In this document: positions 1 through 10,463 of the stretch, piece by piece
How the letters are laid out: every line of letters begins with the position of its first letter
Position numbering within the stretch: the stretch's first letter is position 1
Source: Haematobia irritans
Taxonomy: Eukaryota; Arthropoda; Insecta; Diptera; Muscidae
Direction of reading: 5' to 3'
Assembly (NCBI RefSeq): GCF_050003625.1
Contig: NC_134398.1
Location: 84,383,983 to 84,447,982 of the forward strand
DNA length: 64,000 nucleotides
The notes under the pieces: model-generated
Databases searched by the model: none
Told to the model about the DNA's origin: nothing
The model's input: only the letters and a program-made list of their open reading frames with translations
Made by a program: the position numbers and the translations under genes

Positions 1-1
1 A

Positions 2-94
2 GAAATGCTTAGAATGTTGGATGGCAGAGGAGAAAGTGACTGGAGCAGCTTAGTAAATTATATAAAATCCGCATACAATTATAGACATTTTTAA
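2..94 (+). CDS. C-terminal exon of an unidentified gene (partial)
   Basis: Frame 2 is open from the window edge to a TAA at 92-94. It encodes 30 residues that begin E-M-L-R-M-L-D-G-R-G-E-S-D-W and end N-Y-R-H-F. The composition is balanced, unlike the poly-F/K/N/I shadows around it. An AATAAA signal follows at 107-112, with more A-rich signals to about 150, as expected for the end of a fly gene. The short helical tail (MLxxLDxRGExDWSxLVxYI) vaguely resembles the C-terminus of a 6-phosphogluconate or hydroxyisobutyrate dehydrogenase-like domain, but I do not recognise the protein and would not assign a function. The start lies left of the window. Chance is possible for so short a frame. Confidence 0.45.
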   Translation, partial: EMLRMLDGRGESDWSSLVNYIKSAYNYRHF

Positions 95-311
95 TTACAG
101 AATTTCAATAAAAACAAAAAAATCAAAATAAAGAATAAAAGTAAATAAATGATTATGCGACTGACGTGAAAACATGTCGCAAAACCTTTATATTAACTTC
201 AAACTAAAGATATATTTTAAATTTAAATGAAATCAATCAAACAATGTATATATTTGCAAAATTGTTAAAATGAAAATAATATTAAATAAAGAAGTACTTA
301 CTTACTACTAC
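95..311 (+). other. Putative 3' UTR and AT-rich flank
   Basis: AT-rich sequence after the stop codon at 92-94. AATAAA-type signals lie near 107-112 and 130-150. No coding pattern or recognisable repeat is seen until the N-family fragment begins at about 312. Confidence 0.4.
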
Positions 312-740
312 TAGTCCACGAGGAGTTGACGGATACCTTCAAAAATAAAAGCGGGCCTTAAATTCAAGTTTTTGTGGTGACTATAACAGCTACGTAGTCC
401 AGTGGATAGTGTGTTGGCTTACAAACTGTATGGTCCTCGGTTCGATTCTCCGTGCAGGCGAAAGGTAAAATTTAAAAAATTTATAAAAGTGAATAATTTC
501 TTCAACATTAAAAATATTTCGTGGAAGTGAAAATTACGAGTATGTTAGGCAATGAGCACAATCGTCTTTGGGAAAAATTCTTCCAAGCATATAATATGTT
601 TGGGCTCAAAATGCTTCCAAACATATAATATGTTCACATAAAACAAACATATTAATGTTTCGGCAGTATCCAATAATATATTTTCTTCCTGCAAAATATG
701 TTTGGAACATATGTTAAAGATGCGATTTTTTTTGAGGGTG
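312..740 (-). mobile_element. N-family element fragment
   Basis: Reverse-orientation partial copy of the N element. It runs from a block also found at 3620-3662 (ending CTCCTCGTGGACT) to the N left terminus, read here as the complement of CACCCTCAAAAAAAATCGC at about 721-740. Much of the interior between these blocks is deleted. It carries one tRNA-like module and the subterminal AACATATTA-type palindromes. No protein-coding content; the 113-aa minus-strand frame here is a low-complexity shadow. Confidence 0.75.
389..460 (+). repeat. tRNA-like (pol III promoter) module in N element
   Basis: About 72 bp with a box A-like TAGTCCAGTGG and a box B GGTTCGATTCT, separated as in a tRNA gene. The anticodon-loop position reads CTTACAA. 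The two acceptor strands do not pair, so this is a tRNA-derived module rather than a functional tRNA. Homologous modules recur at 1542, 12046, 38935 and 58887. Confidence 0.7.
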
Positions 741-1231
741 TGTAAATTGTGCAAATTGCATTTGAGTAAAAATTTCAATATTGTTATAAAAAATCTAAAA
801 TACTTCCATATGACGTTTCCATGACTTAGGATATTAAAAATAGTTTTTGAAATCAAATATAAGGATCCTGTAGTTGTTTTTGACATTTACTACTTTTTTG
901 ACAGGTATATGACGTTTTCGACGTTTACAACTTTTTGACAGTAGAAAACTAAAAAAAATGCTACTCGGATCATCTGTGGTAGCCACTCTGTAAGGAAGCA
1001 GGGCCCTAAGAGTAAATCTTTACAACCTTCAACGAAAATTTATTTTATTGAAAGAGGTGTAGAATTATTAACATGGACCGCTCGTGAAATCCCTTTACCG
1101 GCGCAAAACATAAAGTACACGTTTTTCACCCCACAGTTTCCTTTATATTTCAAACACATAGGAAAACATTCCTTTTCGTTTTTTAAGGGATGCGTCTATT
1201 CCAACATACATACGTTCAATATACAGGTGTA
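741..1231. other. Unassigned sequence
   Basis: No coding signal. There are short local repeats of a TGACGTTT-like word near 810-920 and a small GC-richer patch near 1060-1130. I recognise no element here. Confidence 0.4.
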
Positions 1232-1541
1232 CACCCTCAAAAAAAATCGCTTCTTTAACATATGTTCCAAACATATTTTGCAGGAAGCACATATATTATT
1301 GGATACTACCGAAACATTAATATGTTTGTTTTATGTCAACATATTATATGTTTGGAAGCATTTTGAGCCCAAAAAATATATGCTTGGAAGAATTTTTCCC
1401 AAAGACGATTGTGCTCATTGCCTAACATACTCGTAATTTCACTTCCACGAAATATTTTAGTTCTTGGCACCTTTTTCTGTAATACAAATAATGTTGAAGA
1501 AATTATTCACTTTTATAAATTTTTTAAATTTTACCTTTCGG

Positions 1542-1610
1542 CTGCACGGAGAATCGAACCGAGGACCATACAGTTTGTAAGCCAACACACTACCACTGGG
1601 CTACGTAGCT
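1542..1610 (-). repeat. tRNA-like module (minus) in N element
   Basis: Read on the minus strand it has box A-like TAGCCCAGTGG and box B GGTTCGATTCT, plus the CTTACAA loop. It is the inverted partner of the plus-strand module at 1726. Confidence 0.7.
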
Positions 1611-1725
1611 GTTATAGTCACCAGTAGATAATTATCGTTATAAGTTACATTTATATAGCATAGTTTACAGCGCCCACGAGCCCATGCAAACATAACATTA
1701 TTTAACAGAAACATACATTTGTTTG

Positions 1726-1795
1726 CCACGTGGAGCAGTGGTTAGCATGTCTGTCTTGCATGCAAAGGGTCGTGGGTTCAATCCCTGCTCCGACC
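1726..1795 (+). repeat. tRNA-like module (plus) in N element
   Basis: Box A-like TGGAGCAGTGG and box B GGTTCAATCCC lie around a CTTGCAT anticodon loop (TGC in the anticodon position). This is the same head type as the SINEs at 35476 and 55939. Acceptor pairing is poor. Confidence 0.7.
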
Positions 1796-1837
1796 GAACA
1801 CTTTTTTTTTAATTTACACATTTATATTTATACTATA

Positions 1838-3230
1838 CAGTCGAAGCTCGGTTTAACGAACGATATATTGTCAGGCCCTTTCGTTATTTAGAAAAATTCG
1901 TTAAATCGAACGGGAATATTAAATGTTAACTTTTATTGAAAATCTTAGTTTTTTTTACCAGATGAGTAAAAATGCATAATCATTTGAAAAAATTAAAGCA
2001 CAGAGACACTTAAAAATAATACTTAAAATAATCCTGATGAACTTCATATATCTAGGTTAGGTTAGATTGAAAAGAGGATCCAAGATTCGCTGTCGTATGG
2101 GGGCCTATATACACCCATGTCATAATTTGTGTGCTCTAACTTCTTAGACGAATTGCCTAATTTGTTTCCAGTGCCCGGTTTCAAGAATGGCCAGGCATAG
2201 GTAGTGTTCATAGTAACATCTTCCTAAAACGTCTTACATACACCACTACTCCGCTGCTCCTGTCGGAATAGATGTACTCTCAACGCTAGATTGCCGTTTC
2301 GACTGAGCACCAAAAAAGTTTTTTCAGCGGTAGTTTACCCTCTCACTAATGATGTTAACATTCCTGTGTATTTCATAGTTTATCTTCTTGTCCTTGTTAT
2401 TGAGCTAAATATAGAATCGGGTATCACTCATTATTAAGAGAAAAATTCACCACCTGTCCAACTGGCAATCCTACGAAATATTGCCACTAACGGACCTATT
2501 ACAGGACTAGTATCAGTGCCGTAGTTTTTAAATTTTCATATAATTTTTTGATTTCTATACTCTCTTTATTTTAAAATTTTTTTTTGATCTAGACATTTAC
2601 CTATTGGCCAACATAGTCCAAAAGTTTTTCTTTCTGATGCAATTTGTATGATCAAAATAATACCGGTACCTAAGGGTTTGTCCCAGACTGGTTCATGAGG
2701 ACCTGTCTAGTCCTACTAAGTTCTCCCAGGTCATGTAGTTTGGAATGAGTCCAATCCCTGGCCTGCAGTGTAAATTTATCCCCGTCAATGACAAACCCGT
2801 GTTGAAGTGACCGGTCCCTTCCATACGTTTCGGCCAGAACTGGGACTGGTCTATTCACACCAGGGAGTAGTCCTGTACCGGTTCTGTTGTAGATCCATTT
2901 CCCATAGCGAAGCTTCGCCACTCTATCTAACCTAACTTTACCAGCTACCCGGCCATTGAATATGTGTTTTCAAACATTTTAATGGAATCTAAATATCTTG
3001 GGAATGCCGTACTTTGTGGACATTTCCTAAGTACTTAAGCCATTCTCACAATCGTCAAATATTGCTTATTGTTTGTTGTTTATTTTCTTAAGATTAAAAG
3101 CCTTTTCGTTAAATCGAACGTAAATTTTGTTCAATTGTTCGTTATTTAGAATACTCAATGTTAAGAATTTTGACGTTCGTTAAATTGGATTTTCGCTAAA
3201 TGGGATATTCGTTAAACAGAGCTTCGACTG
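1838..3230. mobile_element. pogo-like non-autonomous element
   Basis: Ends are CAGTCGAAGCTCGGTTTAAC and, inverted, CAGTCGAAGCTCTGTTTAAC, directly flanked by TA at 1836-1837 and 3231-3232. CAGT ends with a TA duplication fit the pogo branch of Tc1/mariner. Subterminal TTCGTTAAATCGAACG words repeat at both ends. The middle (about 2050-2940) starts with AGGTTAGGTTAG and ends TCTAACCTAAC, and holds SINE-like debris such as CACCAAAAAAGTTTTTTCAG at about 2310. No transposase frame is seen. A second, truncated copy starts at 49928. Confidence 0.75.
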
Positions 3231-4525
3231 TATTAAATTTTTATAATGAAACTTCGAAATGTGGGTTATTAAAGATTTATAGTCAGTAGCAGTGCTTGAT
3301 ATAAACGAAATTGATTGATTTTTTGATAAAATATTATTTTTTTATTGCAAAAATAACAATTTTGTAACAAAAAACTGTTTTTGGCACAAAACTTTAAAAT
3401 TTGGATAGAATTTAAAAACTCTAACAAAAGAAGAACGTGGAGTCGAGTAGAAACACACATAAATAATTTTATAATATAAACATAGATTTATTTAGGCGTG
3501 AACAGTTTTTTACTAGCATTTAACACCATCGCTCTAAAATGCCTCTTATTTTTCTTTAATAATTCATTTTAAAGAAAATAAATTTTTGAATTGTTTTAGT
3601 TGCAAAACTCGAACTTAATGCCCGCTTTTATATTTGAAGGTGTCCTTCAACTCCTCGTGGACTTGTTTTTATAAATTTTACTATGTAATTTTTCACTATT
3701 TCCTCCTTATTTCATTTTACTGTCCCAACTCTAAAAAGAGTATAGTGCCCTTTCGTTATTTTTATGAAGACCCCTGATTTCTTTTAACGAACCAAGAAAA
3801 AAATTGTGCCCATAATGCCAAAATAATAAACGAAACTCCACACTAAAATGCTGCTCTCAAGGCGAAAACATATGCTTTTTGTTTTTCAAATGTCTATTCT
3901 CTTGGTTCCGAATGTCTATTCTCTTTATTCAAATTAAATAATATTTAGACTTAAGCATATCAAATTTTTGGCCTTATCATAAATCAGTTTTCCGAAACAA
4001 AAGCGGTTTCACAGAAATTGTTCTCTTTTGATTCTTTCGCTGTGTAATGTTGATATCTTTCGTCAACTCTCCCGGTTTCCATCTTTATTTCTTTCTCTAT
4101 ACTCTCTCTGTCGCTTTGAATAAAATATCACAACATATGTATGTTTAGTCGAAATTTGTAAATTTATATATGTTTGCATTCACACGTATGATTTTTATGA
4201 AACATTCATGCCCCAAACATAATATATTCTAACATATTAATATAGATGTCCAAACATTTAGTGTTAGTGTAGGAACATTACATGTTTGCACTTAAATATA
4301 TTGTGTTTTAAAATTGTGCCCGAAACACATTTTGTTTATATCGGAACATATGAAAAACTTATTTTTCTAAGAGTGTATAATGGCCCATTTTAATCAAATT
4401 TAAAATATTTGAAATTGGTTTGTTAATATTCTTAACAAAAAGACTGGAGAGGGTGGTCACAAACATTTGAGTTCGCGTTTTGATGTTGCATGTTCATTTG
4501 AGTTTCTGTTCTGTTATAGATATCA

Positions 4526-5023
4526 CACTCAAAAAAAAAGTGAACCCTATATTTCACTAAAGCAGATTTAATTCTATTTTAGTTCATGGAATTATTACGT
4601 TTTAATAAAGTTTCCCTGACGTTAATAATTTTTTGCGTACGTTAGTTAATAAAACTAAAATAGAGGAAAAAATTATACTCAAAGGAAGTTAAAGATTAAC
4701 TAAATTCGCGTCTCCCACAAAATAGTTAAGAATTTCTTAAAATTTGTAAAATTTACCACTAATTAGCCCATCATGAACTTCGTATGGTACTAAAGACATT
4801 TTGGCAATTTTTAACTCCAATTTTTTCCTTCAAACTTCGAAATTTTCTTTAACAAGTGAAAAAAATGAATTATGTCTAATAAATTTTCTTGAATTTATCG
4901 AAAATAATTTACTTAGTTTTGTGAAATCGGCGTGACATCCGCGTGTCTATTACAGTTTAGTTAAAATTTTTTAAAATAATATATTTTTTCTAAAACTAAC
5001 TAAAATTTTCTGTTTTTTCGGTG
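4526..5023. mobile_element. P-family element (about 0.5 kb)
   Basis: Begins CACTCAAAAAAAAAGTGAAC and ends TGTTTTTTCGGTG, with CA on each side as a 2-bp duplication. The interior shares AACTTCGTATgGtaCtAAAGACA with the larger P copy at 24252. Non-coding. Confidence 0.6.
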
Positions 5024-5376
5024 CACGAACATAAAAAATGTTGTAAAACACAGCTGAAATAATAATAAACTTTTTGAAAATATGTCTTCATTCAAATGAA
5101 CCTCCAAGGCATAACTTCTAAAATCCGTTCCGAAAACGAAGTACTTCCGTCCTATGACATGCCCACGTAGAATTCCTCATCACAAGTTAGGGATTCAAAA
5201 TATTCTTTTGGTAGCTCGTTTTTGGTCGAATTTGATTAGTGGCTATCTTTTCTTTTGAGAACATTGACATATATTGCTATGTTTCTATGTATGTTTATGT
5301 GTTTATTTTCTTTAAATAGAATCATAAGTTAATGTAATGTGACACTAAATTCAAATGTTTCGATTTAATCCAATAA
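5024..5376. other. DRC3 downstream intron or flank
   Basis: No further DRC3 exon was found on the minus strand here. Near 5101-5180 is a fragment resembling the V MITE (CCTATGACATGCCCAC; compare 12779-12794). The rest is unassigned AT-rich sequence. Confidence 0.4.
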
Positions 5377-5502
5377 TGGCCAGTTTCTCATCCTCCGATT
5401 AATTTTAACCGGAGGATAGACCTCCGGTTAGTTAAATTTTTGTATGGGATCAGCTGTTTTATCGACACGATAAATAATAAAACAACATTGAGAAACTGGC
5501 CC
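5377..5502. mobile_element. Small Harbinger-like MITE
   Basis: Inverted ends TGGCCAGTTTCTCA and GGGCCAGTTTCTCA enclose about 126 bp. TAA flanks both sides, the 3-bp target typical of PIF/Harbinger elements. An inner CCTCCGGTTAa/TTAACCGGAGG pair adds a second inverted repeat. It sits about 70 bp downstream of the last visible DRC3 exon, inside the inferred intron. Confidence 0.65.
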
Positions 5503-5572
5503 TAAGTGTCATAAATCCATGCTATGAAGTAGTCTTCAAATACAAAGCGAAAAGAAAACATATTGTACTTAC

Positions 5573-6363
5573 GAAAATCGGGCTTTGGCTTTTTCGCGTT
5601 GATCTTCCTTTATGGCAATATATTCGTAATATTTTAGATTAGGCAATATTGCTGCTATATAATCACATAGAGAGAAGTCGGCCTCATTCCCCACTGGATT
5701 GCCTTCTAAGTTGAGAACTTTTAATTTTGGAAGAAACCGGAAACGTTCGATCTGCAATAACTCTTTTGTTATATTATTGTGGCAAGTAATCAAATCGTAT
5801 GTACTTACTCCTTTAGTTGAAGTTATTAAATTATTGCCAATACTTAAAATAACCAACTTCTGTAGAGCATCCAAGTTTTCGATTTTTACTATCATATTAC
5901 TGAAGAGAGATAGTACTTCCAAATTATGAAGTTTGTCCAAATTTTCAATGCGTTCGATGTAATTGAAACTCAAATCGAGCTCCTTCAGATTTACAAGTGT
6001 ATCCAAATGTTCTATAGTCTCGATTTTGTTGCAATTTAAAGCCAATTTCGTAAGATTTGGTAAAATCCACAAATGATCAATGCGTAAAATATCTGTGAAT
6101 GTTGAGAATATTAATGAGCGATACAGGATTTAAATGTTTCCCAGGATACTTTTGAAGTCCAATCTTAGTGAGGTAATGCGATCGTACACCACTGGCTCTG
6201 CACGATGTAACCAGGCCTCTTCGCCTTTGTATCCTTCATCAAGGTAAGCAGATTCAATCATCTGTTTGCTTATTATTCCAGGTTCAATTTCAGGGTATAC
6301 GATTTCGTCCATTGAGTTATTTTTATTGGCATTGTCTTTGTCGTTATTCTGAGTTTGTAACAT
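5573..6363 (-). CDS. DRC3: Dynein regulatory complex subunit 3 (LRRC48), N-terminal half
   Basis: DRC3 is a subunit of the nexin-dynein regulatory complex of motile axonemes; in flies it is expected in sperm tails. Exons on the minus strand are 6363-6150 (ATG at 6363-6361), 6092-5809 and 5751-5573, giving 225 residues before the donor GTAAGT at 5572. The first junction rebuilds the family hallmark L-D-F-K-N-I-L-R-I-D-H-L-W. About five SDS22-type leucine-rich repeats follow (motifs LxxLxLxxNxIxxIExLDxLxNL; residues about 70-185), then an LRR cap (NLEGNPVGNEADFSLCDYIA). The acidic N-terminus with EPGIISKQMIESAYLDEG also matches DRC3. Known DRC3 proteins have about 520 residues with a C-terminal coiled coil. 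That half is absent from 1-5572 in any form I can read, so the gene either has a long intron running out of the window or is truncated. LRRC23 and LRGUK are alternatives, but the LDFxNILRID block favours DRC3. Confidence 0.85.
5752..5808 (-). other. DRC3 intron 2 (57 bp, in frame)
   Basis: Starts with a perfect GTAAGT donor (5808-5803) and ends TTATTGCAG. It is 57 nt, phase 0 and free of stops, so an unspliced reading adds 19 residues (V-S-T-Y...L-L-Q) in the middle of a leucine-rich repeat. Removal restores a normal repeat length (about 24 against about 26 residues in the human protein, versus 43 if retained). Confidence 0.8.
6093..6149 (-). other. DRC3 intron 1 (57 bp)
   Basis: GTATCC donor at 6149 and TTCACAG acceptor at 6093, interrupting codon N (A|AT). 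It contains an in-frame stop, so splicing is required to join the N-terminus to the repeats. Confidence 0.8.
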
Positions 6364-7116
6364 AGCGACAGATTATATTTTAAAACTGAAAAAAGATTTT
6401 TTTTTGTAAAAAGAATTACAATACAATTTGTCAGTAAAATAAATAAATAATTTGTCACAAATTGCTAAATATATTAAGAGTGGCTATGACATATTGAAGA
6501 AGGCAATACTGAAAGTATTACAAAAATAATATTATCAGCCGCTCATATTATCATTTTGATTGTCAATCAAATTGAAAATTTGTCAATTTATCATCCATTC
6601 TGAGGACTATTTTTCTTCACATTTTTCTGTCATCATTTTAAAGCAATTTCAATTCAATAAAACAAAATAGTTTGTCCGAGTTGTCATCCAGGGCGTAGCT
6701 AGTAAGGACATATACCAATTAAAATAGTGACATACCTTGACAATTCACCATGGTTTTGTTTATTTGCAGTGCGCAGTCATTCCACTCAATTGCGCAGTCA
6801 AGTGACTCAAATTCTTTTTGGAAAACGAGAATTACCATACAAATCAGTCAATTTGCATTACAAAAAAGGTATGAATGTATAGGAGTTTACATGTTTTTCC
6901 AATATTCGGTGTTTCATCAAAAGAACAAACGAAAGAAAATAAATTAAAGCCAAATTTAAAAATCACTCAATTGTAGACGTAAAAGAGTCCTCTACGGTGT
7001 GCAGACAAACTACAGCGCTGTGAATTCACTTGAGATGTCTATACCTTCCTTGGTCTATGGTAAGGACTCAAATCCGCTGATACCTTGAAAATACCTTTTT
7101 AAAAAGGTCTTGGAGC
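6364..7116. other. DRC3 upstream flank
   Basis: Presumed 5' UTR and promoter side of DRC3. AT-rich with no clear TATA box. A segment near 6680-6900 (direct TGTCATCC and GCGCAGTCA words) shows no recognisable gene. Confidence 0.35.
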
Positions 7117-7412
7117 AGGGCTGTGGAGTCGGAGTCTGAGTTGTAAAAATTTTGCTCGACTTCGGCTAACCCAAAATATTAGCCGGAGTAACTAAAAAAT
7201 GCAACATAAGGCTTATGTCGTCGATATAAATCGATTCTTGAGCGCACAGATTTGGCTACAATTTGGATCGTAGGTTTAATTTGGGTCCATAAAACCAAAT
7301 TAGTCGCTTTTGGTTGATTTTTGTATTTTTTATATAACCCACATACATACATACACATATACACATACCAGGATTTTACTTCTTCTTATTTGTTTAACAT
7401 ACAATTTTGTGT
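7117..7412. other. Repeat terminus-like fragment and CA/TA-rich tract
   Basis: CAGGGCTGTGGAGTCGGAGT at 7117 resembles a hAT-type terminus, but I find no matching second end. A short ACATACACATA-like tract lies at 7340-7370. Otherwise nothing recognised. Confidence 0.3.
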
Positions 7413-8014
7413 TTTTATAACAACTCTTCACCACTATTGTGGTACACGGTATAATAAGTACACACAAAAAAATTTCACGAAAAATTTTCAAATTAAAATT
7501 TTAATTGAGTTTTAAAAAATATTCAATTAAAAATTTAATTGATTCAAAAAATTTTTTAATTGAAACAAAAATCAATCACAAAAATATTAGTATCAATTAA
7601 TTTTTTAATTGGATCAATTAAATTTTTAATTGACCTTCAATTAATTTATTAATTGATACTATCATTTCTGTGATTGAAGACATTTCAATTAAAAATTAAT
7701 TGGATCAATTAATTTCGTGATTGAATCAGAAAAAAATTTTTTTGTGTGTATGTGCATTTCTATGTAACGTCAAGAAGGATACCCATCTGATACCCATCTT
7801 TTAGTATACAGATTGTCTTAGAATTAAATTCTGTCTGTTTACATATTTTTACATACAATGTACAGCTCGCAGTTTAAGTCCGATCGTCCTCAAATTTGAT
7901 ATAGGGGCTTACTTCGGCTCAAAGACAGTTCCTAATGATTTGGGAAAAATCGTTTCTGCTTTAGATGTAGCTGCCATATATATTTATCACCGATCTGGTC
8001 ATAATTGGCACCTA
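7413..8014 (-). mobile_element. C-family (mini-me-like) element 3' part, with L MITE inside
   Basis: Reverse copy of the end of the C element at 61000-62352. It has CTTCACCACTATTGTGGTAC near 7423, then, beyond the nested L1 MITE, the GTAACGTCAAGAAGGATAC core and GTCTTAGAATTAAATTCTGT, then a stretch matching ATTATGACCAGATAGGGGAT inverted. Truncated at about 8014. Confidence 0.65.
7461..7748. mobile_element. L-family MITE (288 bp)
   Basis: Ends are CACACAAAAAAATTTC and, inverted, CACACAAAAAAATTTT, flanked by TA at 7459-7460 and 7749-7750. The interior is almost wholly repeats of CAATTAATTTTTTAATTG-type palindromes. It lies inside the C fragment. Confidence 0.8.
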
Positions 8015-8409
8015 ACTAACCTACGTCCGATTTGCATGCCAAGGGTCGTGGGTTCGATCCCTGCTTCGACCAAAGTTTTTTTTTTACACATATTCCTGAT
8101 ATGGTCGGAAGATTCCGAAAAAATGTTCAACATTACATTCTACTATATTAAATTTTTACTATGAACTCTAAAATATGTCTTATTAAAGACCTAAAGTCAG
8201 AAAAGAACAGTGTTTGATATAAACGAAATGGACTGTGTTGTTGGTTCAAAAATAACTTTTTTATTGAAAAAATAAAAATTTTGTAACAAACGAATTTTTT
8301 TTGTGATAAAAGTGTATACGTTTCGAAACAGCATGTGTTTTCGCCTTGGGAGCAGCATTTTATGTATGTGTGGACATGTGTTTTGTTTATAATTTTGGCA
8401 TTATGGGCA

Positions 8410-10343
8410 CAATTTTGGTTATACCCTCCACCAAAGGATGGGGGTATATTAACTTTGTCATTCTGTTTGTAACACATCGAAATATTGCTCTAAGGCCCCA
8501 TAAAGTATATATATTCTGGGTCGTGGTGAAATTCTGAGTCCGTCCGTCCGTCTGTTGAAATCACGCTCACTTCCGAACGAAACAAGCTATTGAACGAAAC
8601 AAGCTATCGACTTGAAACGAACGAAACAAGCTATCGACTTGAAACTTGGCACAAGTAGTTGTTATTGATGTTACTGATGTAGGATTTGGCTTGCGGATCC
8701 TCTAAGAGAAGCAAATTTCATCCGATCCGGCTGAAATTTGGTACATGGTGTCAGCATATGATCTCTAATAACCATGCAAAAATTGGTCCACATCGGTCCA
8801 TAATTATATATAGCCCCCATTTAACCGATCCATCGATTTGCCTTGCGGAGCCTCTAAGAGAAGCAAATTTCATCCGATCCGGCTGAAATTTGGTACATGG
8901 TGTAAGCATATGATCTCTAACAACCATGCAAAAATTGGTCCACATCGCTCCATAATTATATATAGCCCCCGTATAAACCGATCCCCCGATTTGTCTTGCG
9001 GAGCCTCTAAGAGAAGCAAATTTCAACCGATCCGGCTGAAATTTGGTACATGGTGTCAGCATATGATCTCTAATAACCATGCAAAAATTGGTCCACATCG
9101 GTCCATAATTATATATAGCCCCCATTTAACCGATCCATCGATTTGCCTTGCGGAGCCTCTAAGAGAAGCAAATTTCATCCGATCCGGCTGAAATTTGGTA
9201 CATGGTGTAAGCATATGATCTCTAACAACCATGCAAAAATTGGTCCACATCGCTCCATAATTATATATAGCCCCCGTATAAACCGATCCCCCGATTTGGC
9301 TTGCGGAGCCTCTAAGAGAAGCAAATTTCATCCGATCTGGCTGAAATTTGGTACATGGTGTTAGTATATAGTCTCTAATGACCATGCAAAAATTGGTCCA
9401 CATCGGTCCATAATTATATATAGCCCCATATAAACCGATCACCAGATTTGATCTCCGGAGCCTCTTGGAAGACCAAAATTCATCTGATTCCGTTGAAATT
9501 TGGTACGTGGTGTTAATATATGGCCTCAAACACCCATGCAAAAATTGGTCGAAATCTATAAATATATATAGCCCCCATATAAACCGATCCCCAGATTTGA
9601 CCTCCGGAGCCCCTTGGAAGAGCAAAATTCATCCGATTCGGTTGAAATTTGGTACGTGATGTTAGTATATGGTATCCAACAATTGGTTCATATCAGTCCA
9701 TAATTACATATAGCCCCCATATAAACCGATCCCTAGATTTGAACTCCGGTGCCTTTTGGAGAAGCAAAATTCATCCGATCTGGATGAAATTTGGTACGTG
9801 GTGGTAGTATATGATATTTAAAAAGTGGTCCATATCAGTTTATAATCATATATGTAGCCCCATAAAAACCAATCCCGAGATTTGGTTTTGGAGCCTCTTG
9901 GAACAGCAAATTTCATCCGAGTCAGTTGAAATTTCATTGTGCTAGTATATGGCCGTTTACAACCATGCCCAACTAGGTTCATATCGGTCTATAGTTATAT
10001 ATAGCCGTCAGATAAATCGATCCCCAATCACACAAAAATTGGTCCATATTAAGTTCATAATTGTATATAGCCCCCATATAAGCGACCCCCATATTTCAAT
10101 TCTGGCTCTCTACGTACCGTGCAAAAGTCCATATCGATTCGTAATTATTTGTACATACCTTTTTTGTCTAATATATACCACGTATAGACTACCAATTTAG
10201 AAAACGATGTTAAGAAGTTTTAAGATACCACAACCCAAGTAATTCAATTATGGATGACAGTCTTTCGTAGAAGTTGCTTCGCAATCCATGGTGGAGGGTA
10301 CATAAGATTCGGCCTGGCCGCACTTACGGCCGTATATACTTGT
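8410..10343 (-). mobile_element. B-family mini-me-like element, complete
   Basis: Read on the minus strand it starts AACAAGTATATACGGCCG, then GGCCAGGCCGAA and TACCCTCCACCATGG. It ends with (GTCY)n-type CGGACGGACGGAC, a TATATATACTTTATGGGG core, and CCTTTGGTGGAGGGTATAA. The 5' TACCCTCCACCA and 3' TGGTGGAGGGTA form an inverted pair. The middle is an array of about 150-bp units. The insertion site is defined by the split host repeat. Non-coding. Confidence 0.75.
8690..10090 (-). repeat. About 152-bp tandem array with two-unit higher-order repeat
   Basis: About nine units share GAAATTTGGTACATGGTG, CAAAAATTGGTCCA and TATATATAGCCCCC. The first four alternate as A-B-A-B. A units carry ATCTCTAATAACC and CATTTAACCGATCCATCG; B units carry ATCTCTAACAACC and CGTATAAACCGATCCCCCG. 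Units after about 9300 decay progressively. The several overlapping frames here are repeat translations, not genes. Confidence 0.85.
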
Positions 10344-10463
10344 TCTTGGTTCGTTCAAAGAAATCGGAACGTACGAGGAGTAAGTCAAAATATTCAGGCA
10401 AAGGAAATTAAAAGCAAGTATACACAGGAGTAAGTTCGCCCGGGCCGAATCTTAAATACCCAC

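Larger units (their letters stand above)
1232..4375 (+). mobile_element. N-family element, both ends present, with nested pogo-like element
   Basis: The left terminus is CACCCTCAAAAAAAATCGC and the right terminus, reverse-complemented, is CACTCTTAGAAAAATAAG. TA flanks both ends (1230-1231 and 4376-4377). The first about 190 bp and the last about 230 bp are packed with palindromic AACATATTATGTTT-like words. The interior holds a tRNA-like module on the minus strand followed by one on the plus strand. The nested element 1838-3230 accounts for about 1.4 kb, so native N is about 1.75 kb. No transposase reading frame is visible, so it is non-autonomous. Related copies are at 312, 11893, 58213 and 61290. 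Confidence 0.8.
8015..10409 (+). mobile_element. N/Q-related fragment split by a B element
   Basis: Positions 8015-8409 and 10344-10409 are one continuous repeat, as shown by 14220-14345 (inverted), where the same sequence is uninterrupted (ACATGTGTTTTGTTTAT ... GGCACAATTTT ... TTGGTTCG ... AAGAAATCGGAA). The left part starts with the 3' half of a tRNA-like module (8022-8072, box B GGTTCGATCCC). The B element 8410-10343 was inserted between the halves. Confidence 0.7.

Noticed and set aside
8751..9659. Several overlapping 64-189 aa frames on both strands
   Set aside because: The same 152-bp repeat unit is open on both strands; no domain and no independent start or stop context.
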